64,000 nucleotides of DNA, from positions 62,001-126,000 of the forward strand of contig WACJ01000419.1 in the NCBI GenBank assembly GCA_008973525.1. The letters are read 5' to 3'. The position numbers and the translations under genes are program-made. Positions 10,880-24,208 of this stretch are shown piece by piece. Each line of letters begins with the position of its first letter. Positions within the stretch are counted from its first letter, which is position 1. Under the pieces are notes generated by a model, which was not told where the DNA came from, did no database searches, and saw only the letters and a list, made by a program, of their open reading frames with translations. The DNA is from Stenopsyche tienmushanensis. Taxonomy: Eukaryota; Arthropoda; Insecta; Trichoptera; Stenopsychidae.

Positions 10880-13800
10880 ATGGAAAAATCATCGGAATTC
10901 GTATCGCAAATTACAAATTTTCCTCTTTTGAGTCCAGAGGAGAATGAGAATGGAGTATCGGTGTTGTTTTCAAAAATATTCAAATTTGGCCGCAATTCCC
11001 CAGTTGAAAATATTGTAGTAAATCCACCGGCAAGTGAAGAATCTTCAAAAAATAACCCATGGAATCCTGACCCAAAACGTGAAGAAAGCGAGAGTGTAGA
11101 TGTTGGAAGCGCATCGCAATGCTCTGACGATTACAGCGAAGGACGCAGTTTACAGAATGTACTCAAGAGAATAAGTAGCTTGGTTGCATTGAAAACTTCG
11201 GTTTGTAGCCACTTAACAATACTCACATTTTTCTACTGATTTTTACCAAGTAACATTTTTATTTAAAAAACTTTAATATCATTTGCTTCCCAAAATAGAA
11301 AGAGTTAATGACAGTTTTCTATTATTTTTTTAAATAAATCCTTTAAAGCATGTGTTTTAAATATCATTAAATAAGTCTTGAAGTTTGTCATATATCATAT
11401 TACTGATTTTAAAATATATAAATCATCATCGCCTTTTTTGAGTTACTAATGCAAAAATAATCTGTGTTGAGTTTTTTTCAAACTAATTTATCATTGCAAT
11501 GTTAATAAAATAACTTTTATTGGTGCATTTAAGCCCATTGAATAGATAAATTTGTGTTTTTGGAATTTGGATGCCATATTGCTTGTTATCTTGCCACTAT
11601 AATAATACAGGAAGCCCTCGGTTTACACTCCAGTTTCGTTTTTTTAAAAACCGGTGCGAATCGAATTGACATAGTATTAATTTAATATTAATTAAATAAA
11701 CCGAACTCACTTTTTTAAATTTGTTTATTTAATTTTTCAACATAGCACCTTTAATTCCCTTCAAATTACTCTTCACTGATACTAACGCACTAGTCTAATC
11801 TTTTATTCCATTAATTCGCTTTCTTTTGGGTACCCTCTCATACATACCCAACAATATTAAACAGAAAAAAATATATATTCAATAAAATCTTTGTTTTAAT
11901 GAAGGCACAATGTCGCGGCTCAGTAAATACGTCAAAACTGAAACGAAAATCAATTTAGAATAGGGGGAATCGGGGAATTTTATAGCTATTGTGTATCAGC
12001 ATAAATTGAGTCGGCGTAAACCAAGGTCTACCTGTACATTGAATTTTTATTATACTTTAAGCTATTTAACTATTATATTTTTATCCATCAATTATTACAA
12101 AATGATTGTAAAAAATATTATCTAAAAATATGATAAGAATTTATGTAATTTCAACAATTTAAGAGTGGAACAAGATATGCAGATACAGAGCAGGCGCGAT
12201 ATTGGATGCCGGATAATGTGTCTAAAGAGTGCTATGATTGCGGAGCGCGATTTAGTGCTTTTCGGCGTAGACACCATTGTCGTGTGTGTGGACAAATATT
12301 TTGCGCTCGGTGTTGTTCCCATCGAGTGCCTGGACAAGTTTGTGGATGCGCAGATGGACTTCGAGTTTGCACGTATTGTTGTCGTATTGTTTTGGGATAC
12401 TTACAGTTGGACGGTGGTACTACATTATCGCCAGACTTAAAAGCTTTACAGAACAATTTAAAGGTACTGTGAATCGAAATAAACAATACATTCATAAAAA
12501 TCATACGTTTCTTAGTGTTACATATTTAATTATTATTATAGGAGAGAATACCGAAGGATAATACACAAACATCAGAGCAAGGATTTCTATTAAGTAGAGA
12601 GGCGCCAAAGGAAGGTTCAATTAGTGGGGAATTAGGACTATCTAATCATATATCCTTGCATGTCTTTCATGATACATTCAGAAAAATGTGTTTTTCTTTA
12701 CCTTTACAGCAACATAGGTATTTACAGTTTGTTTCATTTTTATTTGAATCCATCCATCCAATGCTTGCTTTTCTAAGAATACATTTAATTAATTTAAGAT
12801 ACAAATTGATGAGATATCCTGGAGTTTGGCGCGGAAGTGATATTATTCAATGGCTCATAGATCATGCAAGCATTCCTACAAGGTAAAGTGAATGAATACC
12901 ATGCAAACAAAAATAAAAAGTCTCGTTTTTACATATTTTTTATAATTTAAAGGCTTCAAGCTGGCGATATGTGTCAATCTTTAATGAGGGAAGGTTTGCT
13001 AGAATGTGTCACTGAACATCAGACATTTATTGACTACGGTTTATATAGACCTATAAATTTGCCTGCAACTTTGGCTCCTGAATATGGTAATATCACATAT
13101 TTACACTTTGAAATCCATACCATTTATATATCCTTTTGTCTGTTATTATTTATTTATTTCATAATGAAAAATATAGTTATGTAAATTTTCAATATAAAAG
13201 GTAATCCTATTATGCTAAACATTACAAGTGTTAATACCGTTGTTCTTCTCTTAGAAATTATTTTTTTACATGCTTGGCCTTTGTATAGTATATGAGGATA
13301 GTCCAAAATGTACCTGACCTAACAAAAAAATGGAAAATTTGAAAAAAATATCTTTATTTCTTAATATAGTTTCTTTTCAGCTCGATACACTTTTCTATTG
13401 ATGTTCAATAGCTTCGATACCTTGTTTATAATGAGAACCATCAAGCTGCCTGAGATCTCGAATGGGCTGGTCAATAAAAGAAGTGTGAACTGGTGTATTG
13501 TCTTGATGAAACAACACTTTTTTAAAGCTAAATGTGGCAATTTTTTCTTGATTTCATCACTCAAACATTACAATAAGTTTGTATAATATTCGCCATTGAT
13601 TGGTTTTCCTTTTTGAAAGTAATGAATTAAAGTTATCCCACGCACATCGCATAAAACTGACGCCATAACCTTGACTATAGATGGAATTATCGTCGCCTTT
13701 GGAATCGATTCTCCCTGTTCAGTTCATTGATTGATCTGTTGTTCCTTTGTCTCAGGTGTGAAGTGATGGATCCATGTTACAACCAAGATTATGAATCGAT

Positions 13801-16800
13801 GCAAAAACTCGGCTTTATTGCTGTGAAATATCGCCAATCACTCGACTGCCAAACATCTTCATGATACTGATGAATATGTGATGTACAGCACTTTTTGAAA
13901 TGCCTATCATGTCTGCTAGCTCGCACACTTTCAGTTGACGGTCTTCCAAAACCATTACTGGCATTGTCACCTCATTTGGTCAACTACTGAAATGTTCGTC
14001 TTGGCAGCTCGTACGGCTTCGTTTAAACTCTACCATCTAATAATTTACTATTGTAAACAAAGGAGCAGTCTCCTCCAAAGTAGAATCTAGCTCGGCTCTG
14101 ATATTGATTGGAGTGTGACCACAGTAATTTTTTAAAAAAACAACCGCCATTTATACATCAGATCGGGTACTCGTTGGACTACCTTCGTAGTTATTAGATA
14201 ATGATTTTTTGTACTCAATAATAATAGTTTTTGTATTTAAATAAACCTAGATTTAAAATAATCGTTATAAAAGGACTAAAATTTCTTTGGAACAATAGTA
14301 AAATCAGATTTGTTCAGTTATTCAAACAGGTTTAGATTGATTAGTGCCTTATTTTGTTTATATTGTTACCTATTTTGAATTGTATTTAGTCTCGGTGTTT
14401 AGTCATATATACTGTGGTGCAGAATATTCATTTGAATAATTTTGAGTAGGCTAACAATCTAACGCTGTAGTTTTAAAGTTTTATTTTATCAACTCTTTTA
14501 GAACAGGCAAAGGGATATGATGACGTATATAGAAAGAAATATCAGATTAAATTAATTTTTATTTTTTGATTGATAGATAAAAATTCTATGATGGGAAGTA
14601 CATCATCTTACTGTTTGAATCTCAATCTTGCTGAAAATTCAGCACATTTAGTTCGAGGTCAAAGAGCTGGTAAATTATGACCATATGCTTAGATATTTTA
14701 ATTGTTTAAATATATTTCATTGATAGATTCTACATCGAGACATTTTGAAGTCTGTGTATATTGTTACAATTGTGGATGTTGTATTGATATCTCAACTAAC
14801 AATCAGGAATTAATTGAATTGGTATTAAATGCATTCGTCTTTATTTCACTCACTATCTAGTAAATTAAAACAACTACAGGGTGCAGCAGGGAAATTACCT
14901 TATTTTAAAAATGAATAACACAAACAGCATAGGAGATATCAGTTTAATTATTTTTATCAGTTCAACGAACCGAATCGACCTGTAACTGTCTGATTGTTTC
15001 TTCAAAAACCTATGATCCAATGATGTATATTCTGAACAATGCACACCAAGCAGCCGTACGCTAGATCCCGCTTTTTCAAACGAATGCCATCTCACTCTTC
15101 TCGGAATAACTGTCATTTTACGGTGCGTGTTTCAAATAAGGAAGTTTCCCTGCCATAGCATGTATATAAAAATTAAATCAACTATACTTTTAATTGATAG
15201 TATAGGATTAATAAATAACACAATTCCTAAGTAAATCTCACTGCTGTAATCTTATAGAAATTTAAATTGTGGTTTACGTTGGTAATTTATCATCAATACA
15301 ATGAAAATGTTAATTACGGAAGATTAATAATTATTTTTATGAGTAATTGTGGCCTGCATATTTCATGATTAATAATTAGGTACCAATAAATAGCTCTTAC
15401 TACTATTGAAAAATGGTTGCATGCTAATTTACGAATTTAATGCTTGTGCTTATATTTTTTGGTATACATTTGCATATTTTTTACACAATTGCAGAATCGT
15501 TTTTTTAGTGTTGTAACTGAAAAAATAAAAAAAGCAATGATTTACAAGCACTCAATGCATTGTTTACTTCACTGTATTTGTTCTTTAATTCAGGATAATA
15601 AAAATTTTCAGGTGCAGATGATGATGTCCACAGTGATTGTGATAGTCACGTTCCATTACAATCAGAAGGTATATTTTTCAATTATATCCGTCCACATTCT
15701 AAAATGCAATCAAAACATCGATCAATTTTTTAGGAACTGATGAAAATAAAGTATTCTGTGAAAGCGTCGATGCAGCCGGATCTGAACACTTGAGATTGCT
15801 TCTAGTGCAGGGGCTTGCTAGAGCTAGCTTAAATCTTTCATGGGCACCTATTTTGCTTCCACTCTGTCAGCAAGTTGCAAATATGATTACACCCGGTAAA
15901 ATTTTTATATAATAATAGTCGATTAACGTCATGTAATTTTATTTATAAATCTATTTTGTTATCACGTCCTTTTATAATAGATACTACTGGTTCCGAATGG
16001 GATATAAGAGGATGCGTTAGAGTCAAATGTGTAGCAGGAGGAGCGATGCGTGAATCATGCGCAGTAGGCGGAATTGTTTTTACTAAAAATGTTGCTCATC
16101 GTGGAATGAGAACGTCTCTCCAAAATCCTTGTTTATTACTTCTTCGTTGTTCAATTGTGTATCAACGAGTTGAGGGTAAACTGATGTCATTAGAGCCTGT
16201 AATAATGCAGGTAATTATGTAAAATAATTAATGCTTTTTTATTAAAGTTTCATTGTTATAAATAATAATGCTTTATTAAATGGAATAATTTTGTAGGAAC
16301 GAGATTATTTGCATAATTGTTGTGCACGCATATTAGCGTTGGCACCAGATGTTGTTGTCATACAAGGTAGCGTTTCTCGACTCGCTCAAGATGAATTGCG
16401 AAGTCGTGGAATCGTATTGGTAATTGGAGTGCGTGCTCCGACGTTAAGTCGACTTTCAAGATGCACAAATGCTGAAATTCTTACAAGTATTGATGCCAGA
16501 GTTGGATCACCCAGACTTGGCACTTGTAAAGCCTTCTATTTGTTAAATTGTACGAATTAATTTTTCTAAATTCGAATTAATATAATGCAATATTTTAGTT
16601 ATAGAAAATATTTAAATATTGATAATATATTTTTTTAGATGAATGTAAAACTTTAATGGTTTTTGAAGGATTCGATAAAGATTTAAAAGGTTGTAGTATG
16701 ATTTTGAGAGGGGGATCATTAGATGAATTATCCCGCGTTAAAAAAGTAATCAGTCTTATTTTATTGGCGGCTTATAATTGGCGTTTAGAGAGCTCTCTAT

Positions 16801-19800
16801 TGAGGGATATGTCTGCAACGTTACCAGTTTCAAGTTCATCATTGATGTTTATTGATAATTCTAAAGACAACTCTCCCGAAAAAGAGAAGACTGAGGATGA
16901 TGACAATCATAATGATGATGTTGTTGATAAAGATTTTTCAGCAAAAAGTGATGTATCAAAAGAACTTTTTAATGACGTTGAAAGTAATTTAGTGAATAAA
17001 GATTCTAAATTTGATCAAACATCAAAAGAATCAAAACTGTAGGTTGTTTACAATCTTTTTACTTGAATTTAAACTAAAATTGTAGTTATTAATCAAAAAA
17101 TTGTATTCCAGTTCGATAGCGTTTACTGATCCGCTCACCTCCGATATTTTTTCAAAGTCAAGTGGTTCTCATAAAAGAATTGAAGGCGATAAAGGACCTT
17201 CCATGAGCTGCGGAATCACAATCAATGATTTTAGTGATCCTCTCCGTTCACGACAAATGTCTGTCGATGATGACGTTTTCTTGCCACAAAAATCAGTATC
17301 TAAAACGAATGTCATCGCTGATGCCCAAACGGATACCCTAAGAAATCGGTAAAAAATACTTTTTAAATTAAATATAAATCACTACACGAATAAGATATTA
17401 AACGCATTAAATTTTATAGCTGGAGTGCAGATGAGGCAGTTTTGTCCATGTCTCCTCATGTGCGTATTTGTGCTCCGTACTTGGAGAGCGAAATTGGCAG
17501 ACGTAGCTTTTTGCGACACTATTATTGCACTCCATTATTTCCAACTCCGGCGTTAACTGCACCATCTACACCAAGACCGACAAATAGAACCAGAAAGCAG
17601 AGTGTTAAAACTGGGAATTGTGATCTGCATTTAAAAGTACTTTATAATTTAAATTTAATGTAAATAGCATTGCTATAGTAAATTGAGATTATTTAAAATG
17701 ATTTTTTGACACGCTTGGCCTTCGTATAACATACATGGGTAGTCGCAGAAGTACTTGACCTAACAAAGAAAACATAAAAAATTTGGAAAAAAATATCTTT
17801 ATTTCTCAACATAATCTCCTTTTAGCTCCATACACTTTTTCCAGATATGTTCAATAGCATTGCAATAGCAATATAATTTTTTGTTTAAATCGAGGGGGCT
17901 AAATCTGGCGAATGGTTTCGTCACTCAAACTCAAAGGACTGTTTATCCTTTTTGAAGATAATCAATGAAAATTATCTCACGCGCATCCCAAAATCTGCAG
18001 ATCGAACTGTCTTCGCCTTCTTATGGATTCTATTCTCTTTTAGTTCATTGTTTTGACTGTTCCTTTGTTTACCAGTAGGAGAGGTGATCCACATTGACTG
18101 TCTGTAGTTGCCACCTCTATCGGTTTTTCCCCTCGGTTAAGAACCGCCTGAGATGTTGCTTCGAATTACTAGACGTCCCAGTTCTTAGCAGTCTGAAAAG
18201 CGGACCGATTGGACACAAAAACCTTTTGGCCACTCCCTCATCCCCCGAGACTTTCTATAATCTTCATAATCACTGAAGTCCCCCCCCAGAGGCTAATTTA
18301 CATAGGTGACTTGCATTAAATGAGATTGAAAGCGAGACTGGACTTTCCCTTACCCATAAAACTTATATATTTATCTATTATACTTATTTATTTTAGCCAC
18401 TTTTAAATTACAATATCTTCTTTATAGCTGTGAAACATCGCCAAATACGCAATTGAAACATTCACATGATACTGTTTTTGTTCCATTGTGAGCAAATGCA
18501 GCACCCATCTTACGCACAGCTTTCTCACGTCCAAAATTTCAGTCAATATGCGATGTACAGCATTTTTTGAAAGGCCTACCATGTCTATTAGTTTGCGGAC
18601 TTTCTGTTGACGGCCATCCAATACCATTTTGTGGATTTTCTTCACTATTCCTGGCGTGGTCACCTCATTTGATCGACCACGTTTTGGCAGCTCGTATAGC
18701 CTCGTTTAAACTCTACAATTTAATGATTTACTCCCCCAATGTAGAATCTAGCTCGACTTTGATATTGGTTGGAGTGAGACCGTTCAAATAAAAGTATTGT
18801 ATCATATAACCCAATACAACAAATAAGATGACCAAATTTTTCAGGTCGGGTACTTCTGAGACTATCCTCGTAAATAATGGAATGCAATTAATGTATATTG
18901 GTAATAATTTTTTGTTTAGGACCCACATCCATTTGTGAGTAAAGCATTGATAAACGGAGCAGAAGAGCCTGATGTTCGTAGATCGTTAGCTCATTATCGG
19001 GCAATTGGAGGACGCATAAGGCATGGTACGTTATATTAGCATTTCATGAAAATTAATATGAATTCAGCAAAACTATGCAAACGGCTAATAACTACAAAGC
19101 TTTGTTCATTATTTTTTAGTTTGCCTAAATTGCTGTATTATTTATAGTTTTAATATGATTTTTCAGAAGATTTTTCGAAAAAATTATCCTTTATTAAAAG
19201 CATGGAGGTGAAAAATGATAGTACTCAAGATAATACAAAAGTAAAACGTCCCGCAGATCCTTTAGATCCGGAGCAACATCAACGGATACACCTGTTATTT
19301 TATAGTTTTAGTAGTCGCTCACCCAATTCTCCAGAATTTTGTGTTAATCCAATGTTAGTATAAATAATTTATACTTATTCGTACATGTAAATATTCTTTA
19401 TATTTGGGGATTATATTTATATTTATCGTTTTAGAATATTTCGTATGGATATGTATGGAAATAATGATTTATCATTAGGACAATTTCTTGAACGGCATTG
19501 TTTTACTCAACAGTATACATGTACTTCTCCTACGTGCCAAGTGCCTTTGATGCAACATTCCAGAAAGTACATTTAATTAATTTTCTCTTTGTAATCAAGT
19601 ATTTAATTGATGTATTATTTGATGATTTAAACAAATTTTTAGATTTGTTCATGGCGATGGTTGCATAACAGTTTCATGTGTAACGGTAGATAGTAGTGCA
19701 ACAATTGGAAATCCTAACCGATTATTACTTGACGAGGATGGAAAACAGGTTTTTATAATATAAACGCTATAATTTGGATAATTTTGTACCATCGCTTGGA

Positions 19801-22800
19801 ATGATCATCGATCTTATTGTTTAAGAGTATCATGTGGTGGTGTCGTTGTATGGTCTGCGGTGAAAAAGGAGTAGGCGTAGGAAGTTCATGTTTGCGGCCA
19901 CCGTCTCTCGCGTTGTCATTTGCCAAGTATCTAGAGCTACGATTTAATGCTCCACGTTACATAAGAAAACGGTCTTGCCATCATTCTCTCAATCAACATT
20001 ATTCGCATTATTTTGCGTGTGGAAATATTACTGCATGTTTTAGGTAAATATATTTATCACGTATCAAAGCATGTGTATCGTTTTGGTTCATAATATAATA
20101 TTTATTAATCTACAGATACAATAAAATCAGTTCATGGGATATTTGTTTGCCTCCATCTAATATTGCCTACCCATTATAATACACGTAATATGAGAGACTT
20201 TTTAATAAATCAAGTAAATGATCTTGTACTAAAAGGTAAATAATTCCGTTGTTTTGTATTTATATGTTATAAGTTCATTTTATTTCGATAATCATTTAAT
20301 TTCAATCTATAGGGCATGAAGTATATGGTAATATTGGCGAGGGCGAACATGAGAAGGAATATTTACAGTTTAAACAACATATTGAGCAGATACAACTCAA
20401 CCTTACATCATCATGTTTACAAGAACAATTCAATATTGCAGGTATTGTATAGTACCTGTAGGTATTCCCATTATTAACAGGTTCGTCGCCCATGCGTAAA
20501 CTTATGGTAGATCTTCTATCAGGTGTTGTTTATCTTAGATCGATATGTTTGTTCGATTTCTCTGTGATTAACCAAGCTAAAAAAAAGAACAGTATAAAAA
20601 AGTGTTCTGCAAACAGGGATTGCGATGGAATTACTGTACATTAACACTTTGTATACGGGTACAGTTTGATGAGAGACGATGCCTGAACACGGAGATATCT
20701 GCATTGCGTGATATCACTATCTGTATCATTATCACTTATGTTTATTCTTTATAATTTCAGGTGTAGTAAAATGGTTATGGAATATATCCGATGCATTTGT
20801 GATAGCAGAAAAAATTATTCAAGAATCCATGGAAAAATGGACAACCCAAACTAAAGCCGCATTTAAAATACCGCAAGAAAGTGTTGGTTAGTTTTTAACT
20901 GTTACTTAAAATATGCGTTACAAATCGTACATTTTTTAAATATTGATGTAAAATTTTAGTCGATGGAAAAATTGAATCGGATGATAGCTCTCAAACTGAT
21001 ATCAATGTCTTGGATTGTGCAACTGGTAAGATATGCTAGACTAAAATATATATTTAAATACGTATTTATTTTTAATGCTGCAAATAATTAATCTCCATTG
21101 ATTACAGAGAACAAAAATTATTTAACAAACTCTAGCGACGTTGAAAATACAGGTACTTCCGCTAATTATATGCAAAAATTTAGATTTTAATTATAATTAA
21201 TATAAACTTATCAGTATAATATTATTTTTTAAGTTGATGAAGAGGAAGATAAAACTGATAGACGGGGACTGCGCACTATGCTTACCCAGCTTTTGAGTAA
21301 CTCGCAACCAGCTCATCAGGTATGAAGTAGTGTGATTCAAACCGGAGAACATACACGCTACGCTCTAATGTAAATACACTTCCAGGCTCAATAAATGATC
21401 CATAACACTGTTGATAGCACACAATATTCGTTAATTTTTTCGGTTTCGATTTGCATAGAATCCGCTTTCTGTTGCTCAGCTATTTTTGCCTATTAATAAA
21501 GTAATACTCGGCTAATGACGCCACTCCAGAACAGTCAAGGGGGAATAATAAAATTGGTCAACGATAAGAATGATGCGAGTATCTTAATTATCAAAACAAA
21601 CGCCTGCTCTCAAGACAACGCGAACGAAACAACGTCTTATCTTTGTTGAAAGAGCTTAATCGCTTATCCGACGATAGCGATTTCGGTTAATTATTCCTAA
21701 AATTTATGACGGTTTAAAGATTCTTTAGAATACGATTTTTTGTTGAATAGCAAGTATGAACATTTACGAGTTTCTATAAAAATATATTGAAAATGTTTAG
21801 ACGTGTAGGGGTATCTTTACGGCAAGACTTTGCCATCGATGCACGAGTGTATGGTGAGACACAAGACACCCGTCTTTGTCTCACGGTTTCTGATCTGATA
21901 GAGTTAAAATAATATTTAATTTATAGAACGGCGTGGTGCTTTGTGGAGGAGTAGTCCCGATTATTGTAATGGCCGGAGAAATCAGTTCTTTGGTAGCGGC
22001 TGCATTGGCCTCGCTTCAATACCATCAACAGTTGCATTCATCATCTCAAGTTAAAGGGTAAGCTGAAAATTTGTCATAACATATTAATAAAAGATAACAA
22101 TTAACACTTTGAATACAGATCATTTTTGTACGCTAGAACTTTTTGTTCATTCTCTTAATCCTTTGTGGTATTTATTGCGTTAATATATAAAAATGGAGTT
22201 CATATTTATAGGGTTTGCACAGATTCAGATGAGAAAGAAATCGGCAGTTCTAAAGAAAGACTTGAAAATGAAGGGAAATCAAAGAATTCTAAAAATACCG
22301 ATCATATTGATATCCAACTGCAGGTATAATAATTTTTTATTGGCTGCGAACAATAGAATATTTCCAAATGTTTATTGCATCCAATTTCTTATTTCTAGGC
22401 TGGGCTTTTTTGTTGCATTTATTATCCAAAACAGTTTTTAAAACTGCGTGCATTATTGCTTTGCCCTCTGGAATCAAATCCTAATATAGTTAATGATTTT
22501 GATATTAAATTGCCTGCGGAAAATGAATCTGAATTGAAATCTGATCATAACGACCCGCATCCGACTGCACACAAAGAAACTGATGGCGAATTATTCAAAC
22601 ATGCATTAGATGAACAGGACGCAGCCAGCGTAGAAGCTTCTCCCACACTGGGCGTAAAGAGATCTTCCGAAGATAAAAATAAAAAAATAAGAGACCATCA
22701 AGGAAAAAACGGCATAGAATTGAGTGAAATAGAAGAAGCGTTCATTAGATCTTTATCACGCTGTATTCCATGGGTAGCGAGGGGGGGAAAATCCGGTTCC

Positions 22801-24208
22801 ACTTTTTGTAAAACTAAAGGTATGTAAAATGTTTCAATGTAATATGTTTACGTTTTTATTGGTTCTTTTAACGTTTTTTATTCTACAGATGATCGTTTCA
22901 TATTGAAGGAGATGTCTAAATTGGAATTGCAACTTTTTGTTGATCTTGCACCTTTTTATTTTAATTATATGCAATCTTGTCATCAAAATAATCTGCCAAC
23001 ATTATTAGGTATTTATTATAAATTCAAATTTTGAAATATATGTTTCCCTTTGCACGATTGATCATATGTGTATTGTTCCGCAGCTCGAATCGTAGGCGTG
23101 TATCGAGTCAGCGGAGTTGAGGGCATTGGAGGAGGTGTCCTTGTTATGGAAAATCTTTGGCATGGTCGTACAGAGTTATCCAACAGATTTGATTTGAAAG
23201 GAGCTCAAAGAAACCGTCTTGCCGAACAAGGAGCGCCAGATGTTGTATTATTAGATGAGAATTTATTAAATTGTAAGCTCAATTTTATTCAATTATCATA
23301 ATGACTTGATTTTAGAACTCTAGGGCTTTGCTTGGTGTCACATATTCGGGAGGTCCAATGTCAGATTGCATTTTGTCGCATAAATCTGGCTGAATTTTCT
23401 AGATGGTGTTCGTCATGTTGACTTTGAGGGCATCAATTATCTGCGATTTAAGATAACTTCAAAGGAAGAAGTCTAATGTTGCTAAATCGCACGATCTCGT
23501 TAGTCAATTCATGTCACCGTCGCATGAGATAACCGTGCCCTCAAACTCGGTGGTAATGCTCAATCAATCAATATCGAGGGAATGAGGAGGTGAATGTATG
23601 ATACAGACGAGATGTATGTAACTCCTTCCTGTGAATTGAAGTGTTCTGCAGTGATGAATAAAAAATAACGATGTATTAAAACATCCAAATACGTCTTCAT
23701 ATTCTGAATAATTTTACTATTTATTAGGTTTTAATTTCATAACTGATTTCATAGGATTTATGCATTTATTTTAGTACGCCTGGAAAAGCCTCTATACTTA
23801 CAATCTCATTCGGCTGGAGTTTTATGGGCTGCGGTTGAACGCGATACCACATTCCTTTCGTCTCACAAAATAATGGATTATTCCCTTTTATTGGGCCTAG
23901 ACGAAGAAAAACAAGAACTCGTCGTAGGAATTATAGGTAATCACCGTTTGCTTTCGTATATGTAATAATGTTCAATTGTTTATTATATTTTAAACATCAT
24001 TTTAGATTATATTAGAACATTTACATGGGACAAAAAATTAGAGCACATCGTCAAAAAAGGGCTAGGCGCCGGATTGCCCACGATCGTTTCGCCAGCCGAT
24101 TACAAAACGAGGTTTTGTAATGCGATGAGGAAATACTTTTTACAAAGCCCCAATCAGTGGGAAGAACTTGATAGAGGTTTAATATGTGACATGATCGCAG
24201 ACAGTTGA
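10880..24208 (+). CDS. fab1: 1-phosphatidylinositol 3-phosphate 5-kinase (PIKfyve/Fab1)
   Basis: This endosomal lipid kinase converts PI3P to PI(3,5)P2. About 32 exons (some 1800 residues) were traced: 10880-11200, 12164-12463, 12542-12717, 12799-12882, 12953-13086, 14577-14669, 14727-14821, 15612-15668, 15734-15895, 15981-16210, 16297-16549, 16639-17038, 17112-17348, 17420-17636, 18920-19025, 19167-19353, 19435-19566, 19643-19748, 19826-20043, 20116-20235, 20313-20441, 20761-20886, 20960-21025, 21108-21152, 21234-21319, 21927-22057, 22212-22323, 22399-22819, 22889-23008, 23084-23272, 23775-23936 and 24006-24208. Domains in order: FYVE zinc finger (residues about 122-190, [11 protein letters not shown]), DEP ([17 protein letters not shown]), chaperonin-like domain ([21 protein letters not shown]), a cysteine-rich repeat ([11 protein letters not shown] equivalent [14 protein letters not shown]) and the PIP kinase ([52 protein letters not shown]). 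The joins around 14727-15612 are tentative: phase does not match exactly and a small exon near 15495 may be missing. One base too many around 20171-20180 breaks the frame. Confidence 0.9.
11608..12034. mobile_element. Pogo-type MITE in PIKfyve intron 1
   Basis: A 427-bp segment is flanked by TA and has inverted termini CAGGAAGCCCTCGGTTTACA (left) and CAGGTAGACCTTGGTTTACG (right, read inward). The CAG..CCTCG.TTTA.C pattern resembles the termini of pogo/Tigger-type Tc1-mariner elements. The inside is AT-rich with no transposase. It lies entirely within the first PIKfyve intron. Confidence 0.6.
13290..14195 (-). mobile_element. Mariner element copy in PIKfyve intron 5
   Basis: About 0.9 kb with inverted ends near ATATGAGGATAGTCCAAAAT (13290) and, read inward from the other side, ACTACGAAGGTAGTCC (14190). 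The minus strand carries decayed mariner transposase: [14 protein letters not shown] near 13520-13560 (the block before FHQDNAPVHTS, also recognisable), and upstream pieces of the helix-turn-helix region around 13890-13990. Several frameshifts make it inactive. It lies antisense within the host intron and is related to the copy at 17.7-18.9 kb. Confidence 0.7.
14877..15162. mobile_element. Short inverted-repeat element in PIKfyve intron
   Basis: The segment starts GCAGCAGGGAAATTACCTTA and ends with the inverted counterpart (read inward GGCAGGGAAACTTCCTTATT). The minus strand has a 73-codon frame (14895-15116) without recognised motifs. It looks like a nonautonomous DNA element of roughly 280 bp; the family was not identified. 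Confidence 0.45.
17730..18880 (-). mobile_element. Mariner element copy with internal repeat, PIKfyve intron
   Basis: About 1.15 kb between exons ending 17636 and starting 18920. Left end ACATGGGTAGTCGCAGAAGT and right end (read inward) ACGAGGATAGTCTCAGAAGT are inverted repeats. Minus-strand ORF 18403-18663 encodes the DNA-binding region: [37 protein letters not shown] and [19 protein letters not shown], a clear mariner match. Downstream transposase is missing or scrambled and a copy of repeat R2 (18150-18245) sits inside. The element is dead. Confidence 0.75.
18150..18245 (+). repeat. Repeat R2, copy 1
   Basis: Contains the family core AAAAGCGGACCGATTGGAC and a following GGCCACTCC. The same core occurs near 26060, 36555, 41490 and 51255 in either orientation. 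Nature unknown; several copies sit beside or inside mariner fragments. Confidence 0.55.
23310..23560 (-). mobile_element. Tc1/mariner-like transposase remnant in PIKfyve intron
   Basis: Reading the minus strand across frames gives [24 protein letters not shown] and [10 protein letters not shown], a pattern like the PLDFFLWGYLKSKVY block and following helix of a Tc1/mariner-type DDE transposase common in insects. Stops and frame changes show it is a relic. It accounts for much of the 0.5-kb intron between exons ending 23272 and starting 23775. Confidence 0.5.

Noticed and set aside
12277..12561. Overlapping ORFs in other frames over the FYVE exon
   Set aside because: Only the frame with [11 protein letters not shown] and regularly spaced cysteines is a FYVE finger.
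14502..14524. Possible 23-bp PIKfyve exon (QAKGYDD)
   Set aside because: It has an acceptor and a GT, but including it throws the following exon out of frame, whereas joining 13086 directly to 14577 keeps phase.
14895..15116. 73-codon minus-strand ORF as a gene
   Set aside because: It lies within a short element with inverted ends in a PIKfyve intron and has no recognised motif.
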